DNA of 64,000 nt from Oscillospiraceae bacterium (GTDB lineage Bacteria > Bacillota > Clostridia > Oscillospirales > Ruminococcaceae), in contig JAEEXH010000002.1 in NCBI GenBank assembly GCA_016291435.1, forward strand, positions 1 to 64,000. Direction: 5' to 3'. Both the position numbers and the translations under genes were made by a program. The notes under the pieces were generated by a model. The model saw only the letters and a list, made by a program, of their open reading frames with translations, was not told the DNA's origin and searched no databases. Positions 9,741 to 19,781 of the stretch are shown piece by piece (positions within the stretch are counted from its first letter, which is position 1; every line of letters starts with the position of its first letter).

Positions 9741-10352
9741 TTATTCCGCCGAACCCTCAAGGAAATAGCTCGCCTCCATATCGGCGACATGCAGCGCGAA
9801 CGCCAGCGGATACATTTCGAGCGCCCTGCCGATCGTGTTCGCGTCCTCGGGGCCGGAGAAGCCCATATGCCAGCGGATCGCCATTGCCTCCTCGGTGTGC
9901 AGGTGCATGAAGAACTGGATGAGGAACACCGACTTTTCGCCGTGACCGTAGGGCAGGCGGTCGTTGACTTTGAAATAGGGCACCTTTTCCCAGACGCCGT
10001 CGGCGTTTTTCGCGTTGCGGTAATCGACGGTGTAGAAATTCATCTTGCAGAGGTCGTGCAGCAGCGCACAGATCGCGATGCTCTCGTCGCTGTAATCCAT
10101 GTGATAGACCTCTTTGCAGCGCTCTCTGGCAAGATAGGCTTTCAGATTGTGATAGACATTGAGCGAATGCTCAAGCAGACCGCCCTCATAGGCGCCGTGA
10201 TAGCGGGTGCTGGCGGGGCAGGTGAAGAAATCGCTCTTTTCCGAGAGCAGATAGCTGAGCAGCTTATCCGCGCCCGCACGCTTGATATTTTCATTGTAGA
10301 TGCGGATGAATTCATCCTTCTTGGATTGCAGCGTTTCGGGACTGAGTGCCAT
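9741..10352 (-). CDS. HD-domain phosphohydrolase-like protein
   Basis: HGAYEGGLLEHSLNVYHN...ALLHDLCKMNFY resembles an HD motif. Confidence 0.75.
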   Translation of the reverse strand: MALSPETLQSKKDEFIRIYNENIKRAGADKLLSYLLSEKSDFFTCPASTRYHGAYEGGLLEHSLNVYHNLKAYLARERCKEVYHMDYSDESIAICALLHDLCKMNFYTVDYRNAKNADGVWEKVPYFKVNDRLPYGHGEKSVFLIQFFMHLHTEEAMAIRWHMGFSGPEDANTIGRALEMYPLAFALHVADMEASYFLEGSAE

Positions 10353-10495
10353 AGAGAGCCTCCTTTGCAGGTTGTATTCGACAAAATATCCAAAACATTT
10401 CGCTGTGAGACCTCTCTATTATACAACATTCTCAGAAAAAATGCAAGCCCCGCAGAAAATTTTTCTGTGATTCATGAGAAAATCCGAAAAAACGC

Positions 10496-10525
10496 TTGAC
10501 GGCACATTCATACATCATGTATAAT
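10496..10525 (+). promoter_or_regulatory. Promoter TTGACG-18-TATAAT upstream of GH42, overlapped by an imperfect palindrome
   Basis: ttgacg gcacattcatacatcatg tataat; CATACATCAT...AGATGTGTATG surrounds the -10. Confidence 0.6.
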
Positions 10526-10584
10526 AGATGTGTATGCGCAATCATCGTTACACAACATGATTTTATTTACAGGAGGACATCCTC

Positions 10585-12648
10585 ATGCCGAAATACGCTG
10601 CACTTCTCCCGCATATGCTCCACGGCTGCGACTACAATCCCGAGCAGTGGATGTACGACCCCGCCATTCTCCGGCAGGATATCGAACACATGAAGGAAGC
10701 GCATATCAACTGCGTTTCCCTCGGCATCTTCGCCTGGGCGGCACTTGAGCCGAAGGAGGGGGAATATCACCTGGACTGGCTCGCTGAGGTGATCGACAAC
10801 CTCTATCAGAACGGCATTTATACCGTCCTTGCGACACCCTCCGGCGCAAGACCCGCCTGGATGGCAAAGAAATATCCCGAGGTGCTCCGCACCGGCGCAG
10901 ACCGCGTCCGTGCGCTGATGGGCGGGCGGCACAATCACTGCTACACCTCGCCTGTCTACCGCGAAAAGGTGCGCGCAATCAACACGCAGCTCGCCGCGCG
11001 CTTCGCAAAGCATCCGGGCGTGATCCTCTGGCATATCAGCAACGAGATCCAGGGCGAGTGCCACTGCGAGCTCTGTCAGGCGGCATTCCGCGCCTGGCTC
11101 AGGGAAAAATACGGCACGCTCGAAAAGCTGAATCATGAGTGGTGGACGATGTTCTGGTCGCACACCTACTCTGACTGGGACGAGATTGAGTCACCCTCAT
11201 GGCGCGGTGAAACAAATGTTCACGGGCTGAACCTCGACTGGAAGCGCTTTGTCTCGCACCAGACCGCAGAGTTCTTCCGCAATGAGATTGAGCCGCTGAA
11301 GGCAGCCAATCCCGCGATTCCTGTCACGACCAACTTCATGGGCTTCCATGACAGCTTCGATTATTACAAGCTGCTCCCGCTGCTTGATGTGGTATCGTGG
11401 GACAGCTACCCGACCTGGCACAACAGCACCGACGGCAACGAGATGTATAATGCGCTCTGGTCGGATGCCTATTCCGACATCTGCCGCAGCATGCTCGGCA
11501 AGCCCTTCCTGCTGATGGAGAACACCCCCTCGCAGACAAACTGGCATGAGGTCTGCCGCCCGAAGCACCCCGGCATCCTCCGCCTGACCTCGATCACGAA
11601 GCTCGCACACGGTGCCGACAGCATCCAGTATTTCCAGTGGCGGCAGTCACGCGGATGCAGCGAGAAGTTCCACGGCGCCGTCATGACGCACGCCAACCGC
11701 ACCGATACACGGGTCTTCCGCGAGGTGAGCTCCGTCGGCACGATGCTTGAAAAGCTCGATCGGCTCTGCGGCGCGAAGACGAAAGCGAAGGCCGCGATCC
11801 TCTTTGATACCGAAAACGGCTGGGCGATCCGCGATGCAAAGGGTCCCCGCAATCAGGATATGGGCTATCAGGAGCTCTTCTTCCGCTTCTATGAGCCGCT
11901 CTGGAAGGCGGGCATCCCCGTCGATATCGTCAATGCGGACATGGATTTCTCCGGCTATCATCTGCTCTGCGTCCCGATGCTCTATCTGCTGCGCGGCGAC
12001 ACCGCAAAGCGCATCGCAGACTTCACGAAGCAGGGCGGCACCGTCATCCTGACGATGCACACAGGCCTTGTCAACGAAAACGACCTCTGCTATATGGGCG
12101 ATACCCCCGCAGAGGGACTTGCCGAGGTCGCGGGCGTGCGCCTGCTGGAGATGGATCCGCTGTATGACAATCAGCACGAGACCATGCGCATCACGCGGAC
12201 ACCCTTCCCGATGGCGGAAAGCTACCGCTGCGGCAAGCTCTGCGAGCGCATTTCCGCAGAGGGCGCAGAGGTGCTCGCGGTCTATGAGACCGATTCGCCT
12301 GTGCTGCCGGACAATATGCCCTGCCTCACGAAAAATGAGTTCGGGCGCGGCACCGCATATTATGTCGCGGCATTCGCGGAGCACCGTTTCTTCTCCGACC
12401 TTCTGCTCTCGCTGGCAGAGCGCCTCGGCATCGCGCCTGTGCTCGACACCACGCTCCCCGAGGGCGTCACGGCTTCCGCACGCATGGCAGAGGGCGGCGA
12501 AATGTTCTGGTTCCTCATGAACTGGACCGCCGAACAGAAATCGGTGAATCTGCCCTTCCCGCTCAGAGATTTTGAATCCGGCAGAAGCTATCAGAACGTC
12601 ATTCCGCTCGCGCCTTACGGGGCAAAGATCCTTGTGAAGGCGGAATAA
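10585..12648 (+). CDS. GH42 beta-galactosidase
   Basis: MLHGCDYNPEQW, LGIFAWAALEPKEGEY, WHISNEIQGECHCELC, LLMENTPSQTNW. Confidence 0.95.
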   Translation: MPKYAALLPHMLHGCDYNPEQWMYDPAILRQDIEHMKEAHINCVSLGIFAWAALEPKEGEYHLDWLAEVIDNLYQNGIYTVLATPSGARPAWMAKKYPEVLRTGADRVRALMGGRHNHCYTSPVYREKVRAINTQLAARFAKHPGVILWHISNEIQGECHCELCQAAFRAWLREKYGTLEKLNHEWWTMFWSHTYSDWDEIESPSWRGETNVHGLNLDWKRFVSHQTAEFFRNEIEPLKAANPAIPVTTNFMGFHDSFDYYKLLPLLDVVSWDSYPTWHNSTDGNEMYNALWSDAYSDICRSMLGKPFLLMENTPSQTNWHEVCRPKHPGILRLTSITKLAHGADSIQYFQWRQSRGCSEKFHGAVMTHANRTDTRVFREVSSVGTMLEKLDRLCGAKTKAKAAILFDTENGWAIRDAKGPRNQDMGYQELFFRFYEPLWKAGIPVDIVNADMDFSGYHLLCVPMLYLLRGDTAKRIADFTKQGGTVILTMHTGLVNENDLCYMGDTPAEGLAEVAGVRLLEMDPLYDNQHETMRITRTPFPMAESYRCGKLCERISAEGAEVLAVYETDSPVLPDNMPCLTKNEFGRGTAYYVAAFAEHRFFSDLLLSLAERLGIAPVLDTTLPEGVTASARMAEGGEMFWFLMNWTAEQKSVNLPFPLRDFESGRSYQNVIPLAPYGAKILVKAE

Positions 12649-12683
12649 ACACACGTCACATCTGATGAAAGGAGTTTTTTCTC

Positions 12684-13085
12684 ATGGGATTCTTTGATAT
12701 TCATTTCGCAAAGCCGCAGAATATTCTGGTTGTCGTGGAGAACAACCGGCTGCTTTACTATGTCGCGACTGCAAAATCATTCATCGCAAAGCCAGGCGAG
12801 CTGGATCCGCATTTCAGGGATTTCATCTCGCAGCTTGCAAAGGGCAGCCTCGGCACAAAGCTCGACGTGATGCAGTATCAGTATTACATCGGCGAATACA
12901 ACAAGAAAAACCGCTCGCTGGATTTCCACTACATCATCCAGCTGATGCAGAAGGACGGAAATATCCTTGTCGGCGTGAATGATCTTGCAAAGACGTTCAG
13001 AGAGGCGGGCAGAACGGAATCCTACCTCAGCATCACCGGCGTCGATCTCAGCAACATCAAAAAGCTCAGCTACCGCTGGGCGTAA
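12684..13085 (+). CDS. Conserved hypothetical protein (133 aa)
   Basis: RBS (gaaaggag) and ATG; collinear with GH42; no family recognised. Confidence 0.7.
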   Translation: MGFFDIHFAKPQNILVVVENNRLLYYVATAKSFIAKPGELDPHFRDFISQLAKGSLGTKLDVMQYQYYIGEYNKKNRSLDFHYIIQLMQKDGNILVGVNDLAKTFREAGRTESYLSITGVDLSNIKKLSYRWA

Positions 13086-13088
13086 GCC

Positions 13089-13751
13089 GTGAAACGACTG
13101 TTTGCCGCGGCCGCAGCAGCGCTGCTCCTGCTCACAGGCTGCACAGAAAGCAGCTCTGATCCCGGCATCTGCTTCACGGAGGAGATGCCCGCGCAGCTGA
13201 CGCGCAGCGACCTTGAACGCATGCAGGTGCAGTACACCGAGGAAGACGGCATTGTCACGGAGATCAAGGGGGCATTTGTCAGCTACCCCGTCGAAACCGG
13301 CGAGGATGCGTTCCGTGCGCTCGCATCGGTCTCCGAGCTGTTCGGCATCAACGATTTCGGCAGCGAAATGCGGCTTGTATACAGCACAGACAGCACTTCC
13401 GCGTGCAATTACTTTTTTGCGCAGTATGTCGGCGATGTGCCCGTTGCAGGCATCCGCACAGTGCTCTATGCCGACCCGGGGAGCCATGCGGTCCGGCGTG
13501 TGCACAACAGCTATCTGCCCGACCTGCAAATCGGCACCGTGCCGAACATCACCGCAAAGGACGCCCGCAAAAAGGCAGAGGAAATCTGCAAAGCGGACGC
13601 CGAGGGCGAGCCGGAGCTTCTCATCATCATATGGCGAAGCACGCCGACGCTCGTGTGGTATGTCGAAACAGACGGCGCAGCGCCCTCTGCCGTCTATCTG
13701 GACGCGCAGAGCGGCGAGGTCGTCGAAGCGATCTATCCCGCCGATGATTAA
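13089..13751 (+). CDS. Hypothetical lipoprotein (GTG start)
   Basis: MKRLFAAAAAALLLLTGCTESS lipobox; YVGDVPVAGIRTVLYADPG. Confidence 0.7.
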   Translation: MKRLFAAAAAALLLLTGCTESSSDPGICFTEEMPAQLTRSDLERMQVQYTEEDGIVTEIKGAFVSYPVETGEDAFRALASVSELFGINDFGSEMRLVYSTDSTSACNYFFAQYVGDVPVAGIRTVLYADPGSHAVRRVHNSYLPDLQIGTVPNITAKDARKKAEEICKADAEGEPELLIIIWRSTPTLVWYVETDGAAPSAVYLDAQSGEVVEAIYPADD

Positions 13752-13788
13752 GGCGGCGCATAACCGGCATCTGACGAAAGGACATCCT

Positions 13789-14193
13789 ATGAAACGACTG
13801 CTTGCTCTGATCGCGGCATCCGCGATCCTGCTGACCGGCTGCGGGGACGAATCCTCTGCATCCGGCACAAAAACTGTCATCCCTTCTGTCGCCTCGATGC
13901 AGTCCGCGATGGAGCAGCTCGGCTACAAAACCGCTGTCATCGGCGACATGGAAAAGGACGGCTACACGCTCTTTTCCGCCTCAAACGGAAAAGAGATCGA
14001 GAAATTCGACGGCGTGACGGTCATGCAGACGGTCAGACCGGAGGATCTCGAAGCGAAAAAGCCGAAGACAGAATCCGTTGAATCGGAACACACGGTCTTC
14101 TGGGTCAAAACCAATGACCCGGAGCTCGGCAATGTGTTCGTCACCGGCACCGAGGACGCCATCCGCAAGGCTGGCATCATCCTCGGCGACTGA
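13789..14193 (+). CDS. Small hypothetical lipoprotein (134 aa)
   Basis: Start at ATG after GAAAGGA: MKRLLALIAASAILLTGCGDESS. The ORF track over-extends it as 13213..14193. Confidence 0.75.
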   Translation: MKRLLALIAASAILLTGCGDESSASGTKTVIPSVASMQSAMEQLGYKTAVIGDMEKDGYTLFSASNGKEIEKFDGVTVMQTVRPEDLEAKKPKTESVESEHTVFWVKTNDPELGNVFVTGTEDAIRKAGIILGD

Positions 14194-14220
14194 CTGTTCA
14201 TTTTTTGTGGGGGAAACCGT

Positions 14221-16407
14221 ATGATCACCTATCTTGCATCCGTGCGGCAGTTTCAGATCGACACGCCGCACAGCACCTATGCCCTCGCCGTTGTCGATGA
14301 GGGATACCTCTGCCATGTCTACTGGGGCAAGCGTCTCGCGCCGCAGGACATGACCGCGCTGCTCCGGCTCTCGGAGGGACCCTTTGTCCCCTCGAAAAAT
14401 AACCGCGAGCGCGCATCCTTCATGGACTGTGCCCCGTTTGAGTATCCGGTTTCGGGCACAGGCGACTACCGTGAGGCAGCATTCGGCGTCGAGACACCCG
14501 ACGGCGCACGCATCTGCGATCTGCGCTATGTCTCGCACCGCATCTACAACGGAAAATACAAATCCGCCGTGCTCCCGCACACCTGGGGCAACGGCTGCGA
14601 AACGCTTGAGATCACGACCGAAGACAAGCTGCTCGGGCTCACTGTGATCCTGCGCTATACCGTCTTTGAGGGGCTCGACGCCATCATCCGCAGCGCATAC
14701 CTTGAGAACAACGGCAGCCGCGATATTACCGTCACGCGGGCGCTCTCGGCATCCGTCGATATGGATGACAGCCGCTTTGAGATGCTCTCGCTCTACGGCT
14801 CCTGGGCACGCGAGCGGCAGGCGGAACGGCTCCCGCTCAGACACGGCAAGCAGCGGCTCGATTCCTTAAGAGGGGAGTCCTCGCATCAGTACAGCCCGTT
14901 TTTCGCGCTCGTGCGCCCCGAAACGACCGAGGAATCCGGCGAAGCCTACGGCTTCTCGCTCATCTATTCCGGCAATTTTCTGGCGCAGGCGGAGCTGACG
15001 CAGTTCTGCCAGACGCGGGCGCAGATCGGCATTCAGCCGGAGGATTTCGCCTGGCTGCTGCAAACAGAGGGCTGCTCCTTCGATGTGCCCGAAGCGGTGC
15101 TGGTATACAGCGAGGACGGCATCGGCGGCATGTCGCGCACCTATCACAGGCTCTATTCCGAGCACCTGATCCGCTCGAAGTGGCAGTATCAGGAGCGCCC
15201 GGTGCTCATCAACAACTGGGAAGCGACCTATTTTGATTTCAATCTCGACAAGCTGAAAACGATCGCGGACGAAGCGGCAAAGCTCGGCATCGAGCTCTTT
15301 GTGCTGGACGACGGCTGGTTCGGCAGACGCGACAGCGACAACTGCTCGCTCGGCGACTGGACCCCCGACGAGCGCAAGCTGCCGGGCGGCCTTAAGCCCC
15401 TCACCGACCACATCACCGGCAAGGGCATGAAATTCGGGCTCTGGTTCGAGCCGGAGATGATCTCGCCGGACAGCGATCTTTTCCGCGCACACCCCGATTA
15501 CGCCATCGGCATCGAGGGAAGACCGCGCACGGAATCCCGCGCACAGTATGTGCTCAACATGGCACGGAGCGATGTGCGCCGGGCTGTCTGGGCACAGATG
15601 AAGAAAATCCTCGATTCTGCGCCGATCTCCTATATCAAGTGGGACATGAACCGTCAGCTCACGGAGGTTCCCTCCCGCACGCTCTGGCACAGCTATGTCC
15701 TCGGCGTCTATGCGCTGATGGAACAGCTTGTGACGGAATACCCCGATATTCTCATCGAAAACTGCTCCGGCGGCGGCGCCAGATTTGACCCCGGCATGCT
15801 TTATTATTCCCCGCAGATCTGGGGCTCTGACGACACCGACGCGAAGGAGCGCCTGCGCATCCAGTACGGTGCCTCGCTCTTCATGCCGCCCTCTGCAATC
15901 GGCTCGCATGTGAGCGTCTGCCCGAATCACGCCACGGGGCGGAATACGCCCTTTGACACCCGCGCCAATGTCGCGATGTTCGGCACCTTCGGCTATGAGC
16001 TCAATGTCGCGCAGCTTTCCGATGAAGAAAAAGCACAGATCCCCGCGCAGATCGCCCGCTGGCACAGCATCAGCCGTCTGGTGCGGGAGGGTGCGCTTTA
16101 CCGTCTCGGCGACCCGTTCCGGCCGTCGGGCTATGCGGCACAGATGCAGGCGGATTACGACGGCTGGATGTTCGTCTCGCAGGACAGCATGCAGGCGGTC
16201 TTCACCTATGTGCAGATCACGGCAGAAGCAAATATGAAGTCGCGGCGCATCACGCTGCGCGGCCTTAAGCCGGAGCGGGTGTATCACTTCTCGCTCGGCG
16301 GGGAAGAATATGCCAGAACCGGCGCCTATCTCATGCAGTGCGGCATCCTGATCCCGAATCTCTGGGGTGATATGAAGTCCGTGCAGATTATGTTCAATGC
16401 GGAGTAA
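14221..16407 (+). CDS. GH36 alpha-galactosidase
   Basis: LFVLDDGWFGRRDSDNCSLGDW, YIKWDMNR, ENCSGGGARFDPGML, GSHVSVCPNHATGR. Confidence 0.96.
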   Translation: MITYLASVRQFQIDTPHSTYALAVVDEGYLCHVYWGKRLAPQDMTALLRLSEGPFVPSKNNRERASFMDCAPFEYPVSGTGDYREAAFGVETPDGARICDLRYVSHRIYNGKYKSAVLPHTWGNGCETLEITTEDKLLGLTVILRYTVFEGLDAIIRSAYLENNGSRDITVTRALSASVDMDDSRFEMLSLYGSWARERQAERLPLRHGKQRLDSLRGESSHQYSPFFALVRPETTEESGEAYGFSLIYSGNFLAQAELTQFCQTRAQIGIQPEDFAWLLQTEGCSFDVPEAVLVYSEDGIGGMSRTYHRLYSEHLIRSKWQYQERPVLINNWEATYFDFNLDKLKTIADEAAKLGIELFVLDDGWFGRRDSDNCSLGDWTPDERKLPGGLKPLTDHITGKGMKFGLWFEPEMISPDSDLFRAHPDYAIGIEGRPRTESRAQYVLNMARSDVRRAVWAQMKKILDSAPISYIKWDMNRQLTEVPSRTLWHSYVLGVYALMEQLVTEYPDILIENCSGGGARFDPGMLYYSPQIWGSDDTDAKERLRIQYGASLFMPPSAIGSHVSVCPNHATGRNTPFDTRANVAMFGTFGYELNVAQLSDEEKAQIPAQIARWHSISRLVREGALYRLGDPFRPSGYAAQMQADYDGWMFVSQDSMQAVFTYVQITAEANMKSRRITLRGLKPERVYHFSLGGEEYARTGAYLMQCGILIPNLWGDMKSVQIMFNAE

Positions 16408-16536
16408 ACCCCTCAGTCGCTGACGCGACAGCTCCCCTTTCAGGGGCGCAATGACTGATTCCGCAGATACGACAGAAGTGTATGCTCCTGCCTCCCCTGA
16501 AAGGGGAGGGGAACCGCGCAGCGGTGGAGGGGTTCA
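16407..16536 (+). repeat. Intergenic MITE/REP-like element with imperfect terminal inverted repeats
   Basis: Left ACCCCTCAGTCGCTGACGCGACAGCTCCCCTTTCAGGGG; right end reverse complement AACCCCTCCACCGCTGCGCGGTTCCCCTCCCCTTTCAGGGG. Confidence 0.7.
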
Positions 16537-16558
16537 CTTTTCCAGAAAGAGGTACCAT

Positions 16559-18742
16559 ATGAAATCACAGAAAATAATCGTTTCCGCGGCGCTTGCCGCA
16601 TCCGTGCTGCTCGCTGCAACAGGCTGTGCGGGCGGCGCTTCCGGGACCGCTGACTGCACCTTCGGCAATGTTGCCATCGGCGGCGGCGGCTATATCCCCG
16701 GCATCGTCTACAACAAAACAGAGGAAGGCCTCTGCTACTGCCGCACCGATATCGGCGGCGCCTACCGCAGAAGCAGCCGCGACAAGACCTGGGTTCCGAT
16801 CACCGACCATCTCGGCGGCGTCGGCAAGGATAACTGGAATCTCATCGGTATTGAGTCCATCGCGACAGATCCCGTGGAGCCCAAGCGCGTCTATCTCTCC
16901 TGCGGCACCTACCTCGGCTCGAACGGCGCGATCCTTGTCTCCGAGGATTACGGCGATACATGGACACAGGTTGATATGCCCTTCCCGATGGGCGGCAACC
17001 AGTCCGGGCGCGGCGTCGGCGAGCGCCTGATGGTGAACCCGAAGAACAATGCGCAGGTCTTCTGCGGCACCCGCACCGACGGGCTCTATGTCTCGAATGA
17101 CTACGGCAAAACATGGGAGAAATGCACCGCACTGCCCTCTGAGGGCGACTATTCGCAGGAGAAGAACCAGATCGGCGTCATGTGGGTCGAATTCGATCCG
17201 GCGGGCGGCGACCTCTTTGTCGGCGTCGCGAACAAGGACGGCAAATGCATCTACCGCTCCTCCGACGGCGGCAAGAGCTTTTCGGAGCTCCCCGCACAGT
17301 ATCCCGGCTATTTCCCGCTTCAGGCGGAGATCTCGCAGAACGGCTGGCTCTATCTCTGCTACGCCAACAGCTGCGGCCCGAATGCCGCAGTCACAGAAGG
17401 CGCTGTTGCGCGGTACAATCTCGCGAGCGGCAGCTTTGAGGACATCACTCCCGATGTCGGCGACAACCGCTACGGCGGCTTCTCCGGCATTTCCGTGGAC
17501 GGCAGCGACCCCGACACCGTCGTCTGCGGCACGCTCGGCTTCTGGGACAAAAAGGGTGAAAATCTTTACCGATCGACCGACGGCGGCAGCACATGGACAC
17601 CGTTTTTCACCGCAGATGCGAAGAATTACACAATGGATGTCTCCGACGCCGCATGGCTCAACTGGGGCAAGGACGAAGCCCAGACCGGCTGGTGGATGGC
17701 GGATGTCGAAATTGACCCCTTCAACAGCGATGTGGTCTCCTGGGGCACGGGCGCCACGCTCTATTCGACAACGAATCTCACGGCGCTCGGCTCCGGCACG
17801 CCCGTCACGGTCAGATTTGACGCAGCAGGCATTGAGGAAACTGCCGTGTTCAAGGTCGTGTCCGCGCCGGTCACTGACGGCTCCCCCGCGCTCTATTCCA
17901 TCATGGGCGACCTGACCGGCTTTGCGCATCTCGATGTGACAAAGCGCCCCGATGATGCGCATTTCATGAACAACGGCGTCGCACAGGATCTCGCGGTCGC
18001 CTGGCAGAACGGCAAGATCGCCGCCTACACCAGCGACAGCAAGAAATCTGCCCTCGTCTACACCGATGACGGCGGCAGCACATGGAACACGATCAAGAAG
18101 AAGCCCGATTCCTCGGCAGGCGGCAAGGTCGCGCTCAACGCAGACGGCAGCAAGCTGTTCTGGTCGCCGGGCGCACTGACCGCGGGGCTCTATTTCACGA
18201 CCGATTTCGGCAGCACATGGTATCAGTCCTCCGGGCTCGGCATGGGCGCGACGGTCTATCCCGACAAGCTCGACCCGAACATCCTCTATGCGACGGCGGG
18301 CGGCAGCATCTACATCTCCGAGAACGGCGGCGTCAGCTTCGCGGCAACGGGACTCAATGTCTCCGATAACAGCGAGCTTGTGCCCTCTGCGGAGAAGGCG
18401 GGCTTCCTCTGGATCCGCTCCGGCACAAGCCTCTCCTATTCGGAGGATTTCGGCAAGACCATGACCTATGTGAAGGGTGTCTCCGCGAACGCGATCGGCG
18501 TCGGAAAGGCGGAGAAGGAAGGCAGCGCAATGGTGCTCTATTTCCTCGGCGATGCAAACGGGCAGGGCGGCGGTGTCTATATGACCGCTGACCACGGCAA
18601 GCACATCACAAAGCTCTCGACTGACAAGGACGGCTTCGGCAACATCACCTATTCCATCACCGGCGATGCCGCGACCTACGGCAGATTCTATTTCGCCACA
18701 AACGGCAGAGGCATCGTGATGGGCGATGCGGCACAGAAATGA
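16559..18742 (+). CDS. GH74 xyloglucanase-like beta-propeller lipoprotein
   Basis: Lipobox LLAATGCAGG; GGGGYIPGIVYNKTEEGLCYCRTDIGGAYR; repeated BNR-like SxDxGxTW motifs. Start after AAAGAGG at 16559. Confidence 0.9.
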   Translation: MKSQKIIVSAALAASVLLAATGCAGGASGTADCTFGNVAIGGGGYIPGIVYNKTEEGLCYCRTDIGGAYRRSSRDKTWVPITDHLGGVGKDNWNLIGIESIATDPVEPKRVYLSCGTYLGSNGAILVSEDYGDTWTQVDMPFPMGGNQSGRGVGERLMVNPKNNAQVFCGTRTDGLYVSNDYGKTWEKCTALPSEGDYSQEKNQIGVMWVEFDPAGGDLFVGVANKDGKCIYRSSDGGKSFSELPAQYPGYFPLQAEISQNGWLYLCYANSCGPNAAVTEGAVARYNLASGSFEDITPDVGDNRYGGFSGISVDGSDPDTVVCGTLGFWDKKGENLYRSTDGGSTWTPFFTADAKNYTMDVSDAAWLNWGKDEAQTGWWMADVEIDPFNSDVVSWGTGATLYSTTNLTALGSGTPVTVRFDAAGIEETAVFKVVSAPVTDGSPALYSIMGDLTGFAHLDVTKRPDDAHFMNNGVAQDLAVAWQNGKIAAYTSDSKKSALVYTDDGGSTWNTIKKKPDSSAGGKVALNADGSKLFWSPGALTAGLYFTTDFGSTWYQSSGLGMGATVYPDKLDPNILYATAGGSIYISENGGVSFAATGLNVSDNSELVPSAEKAGFLWIRSGTSLSYSEDFGKTMTYVKGVSANAIGVGKAEKEGSAMVLYFLGDANGQGGGVYMTADHGKHITKLSTDKDGFGNITYSITGDAATYGRFYFATNGRGIVMGDAAQK

Positions 18743-19485
18743 CGCACAGTGCAAAGCGGCTCCGGCGCGCCGCCATCGCGTGGAGCGTGCTGATTCTGCT
18801 CGGGCTGACGCTCTTTCTGCTCGGCTGGAAGGGCGCGATCTGGTTCAATATGCCATCGCGGAAGAAGTATCCCGTGCGCGGTGTCGATGTGTCGCATTAT
18901 CAGGGCGACATCGACTTCTCCCTAATCGCAAAGCAGGGCATCTCCTTTGTCTTCATCAAGGCGACAGAGGGCTCCGGCACCGCAGATGACCGCTTCTCCG
19001 CAAACTGGGACAACGCACGCGCCGCCGGACTGCTCACCGGCGCCTATCACTTTTACAGCTTTGAGAGCGCGCCGGAAACGCAGGCGGACAACTTCATCCG
19101 CACTGTGCCCTATGCTGAAGATGCACTCCCGCCGGTCATCGACCTCGAATATTACAGGGGCAGCGATGCGGCGAATCTCGCGCCCGAAGCCGTCCGCAGG
19201 GATCTCGGCACACTGCTTTCGCGCTTCCGCGAAGCCTACGGCAAAACGCCGGTCATCTACACCACAAGCAGCTGCTATGCCGATTATCTTGAGGGTGCCG
19301 ATCTCGGCGAGGACTATCTGCTCTGGATCCGCAGTGTCCTCACACCGCCCGATGACACGCTCAACTGGACATTCTGGCAGTATAACCCGCGCGGGCTGCT
19401 CAAGGGATACAGCGGCGATGAGCGGTTCATTGACCTCAACGCATTCCGCGGAACGCTTGCAGATCTGCAAGCGCTCGGCACATAA
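18739..19485 (+). CDS. GH25 lysozyme-like muramidase with N-terminal TM anchor
   Basis: RGVDVSHYQGDIDFSLIAKQGISFVFIKATEG, GAYHFYSF, PVIDLEY. ATGA overlap with GH74. Confidence 0.92.
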   Translation: MTHSAKRLRRAAIAWSVLILLGLTLFLLGWKGAIWFNMPSRKKYPVRGVDVSHYQGDIDFSLIAKQGISFVFIKATEGSGTADDRFSANWDNARAAGLLTGAYHFYSFESAPETQADNFIRTVPYAEDALPPVIDLEYYRGSDAANLAPEAVRRDLGTLLSRFREAYGKTPVIYTTSSCYADYLEGADLGEDYLLWIRSVLTPPDDTLNWTFWQYNPRGLLKGYSGDERFIDLNAFRGTLADLQALGT

Positions 19486-19490
19486 AGGAG

Positions 19491-19745
19491 ATGGCTTCCG
19501 TGACAGCATGGGCACCGTGCATTCTGATCAGCGGCATCGGATTTCTGCTGCTGGCGCTGACCTACGGCGCACTGATCGCCTCAAAGCGCAGCGGAAAGTA
19601 TATTTCCGGGGCGCCCTGCTTCGGCGGGCTGCTGATTGCACTGGGCTTTCTGCTCTCGCCCTGCAAATGGCTCGCGCTGCTGGGGCTGCTCGATTACGGC
19701 TTCTGGGAGCTCGGTCTGAGCTTTTGGAAGCATCGCGGGAAATGA
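19491..19745 (+). CDS. Small membrane protein (84 aa)
   Basis: Hydrophobic ORF between GH25 and rsmD. Confidence 0.5.
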   Translation: MASVTAWAPCILISGIGFLLLALTYGALIASKRSGKYISGAPCFGGLLIALGFLLSPCKWLALLGLLDYGFWELGLSFWKHRGK

Positions 19746-19781
19746 CCCCGCATTCACTGAAAAGAAAGGAGCGTGCACTGC

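Noticed and set aside
8787-10499. 570-aa + strand ORF
   Set aside because: Antisense to the GH13 and HD-domain genes; no family signature.
16565-18754. 729-aa minus-strand ORF
   Set aside because: Antisense to GH74; low-complexity Ala/Arg-rich translation.
19760-19771. rsmD as a specific target of the candidate sRNA
   Set aside because: The 12-nt complementarity is to a generic Shine-Dalgarno sequence, so it is not evidence of specific targeting.
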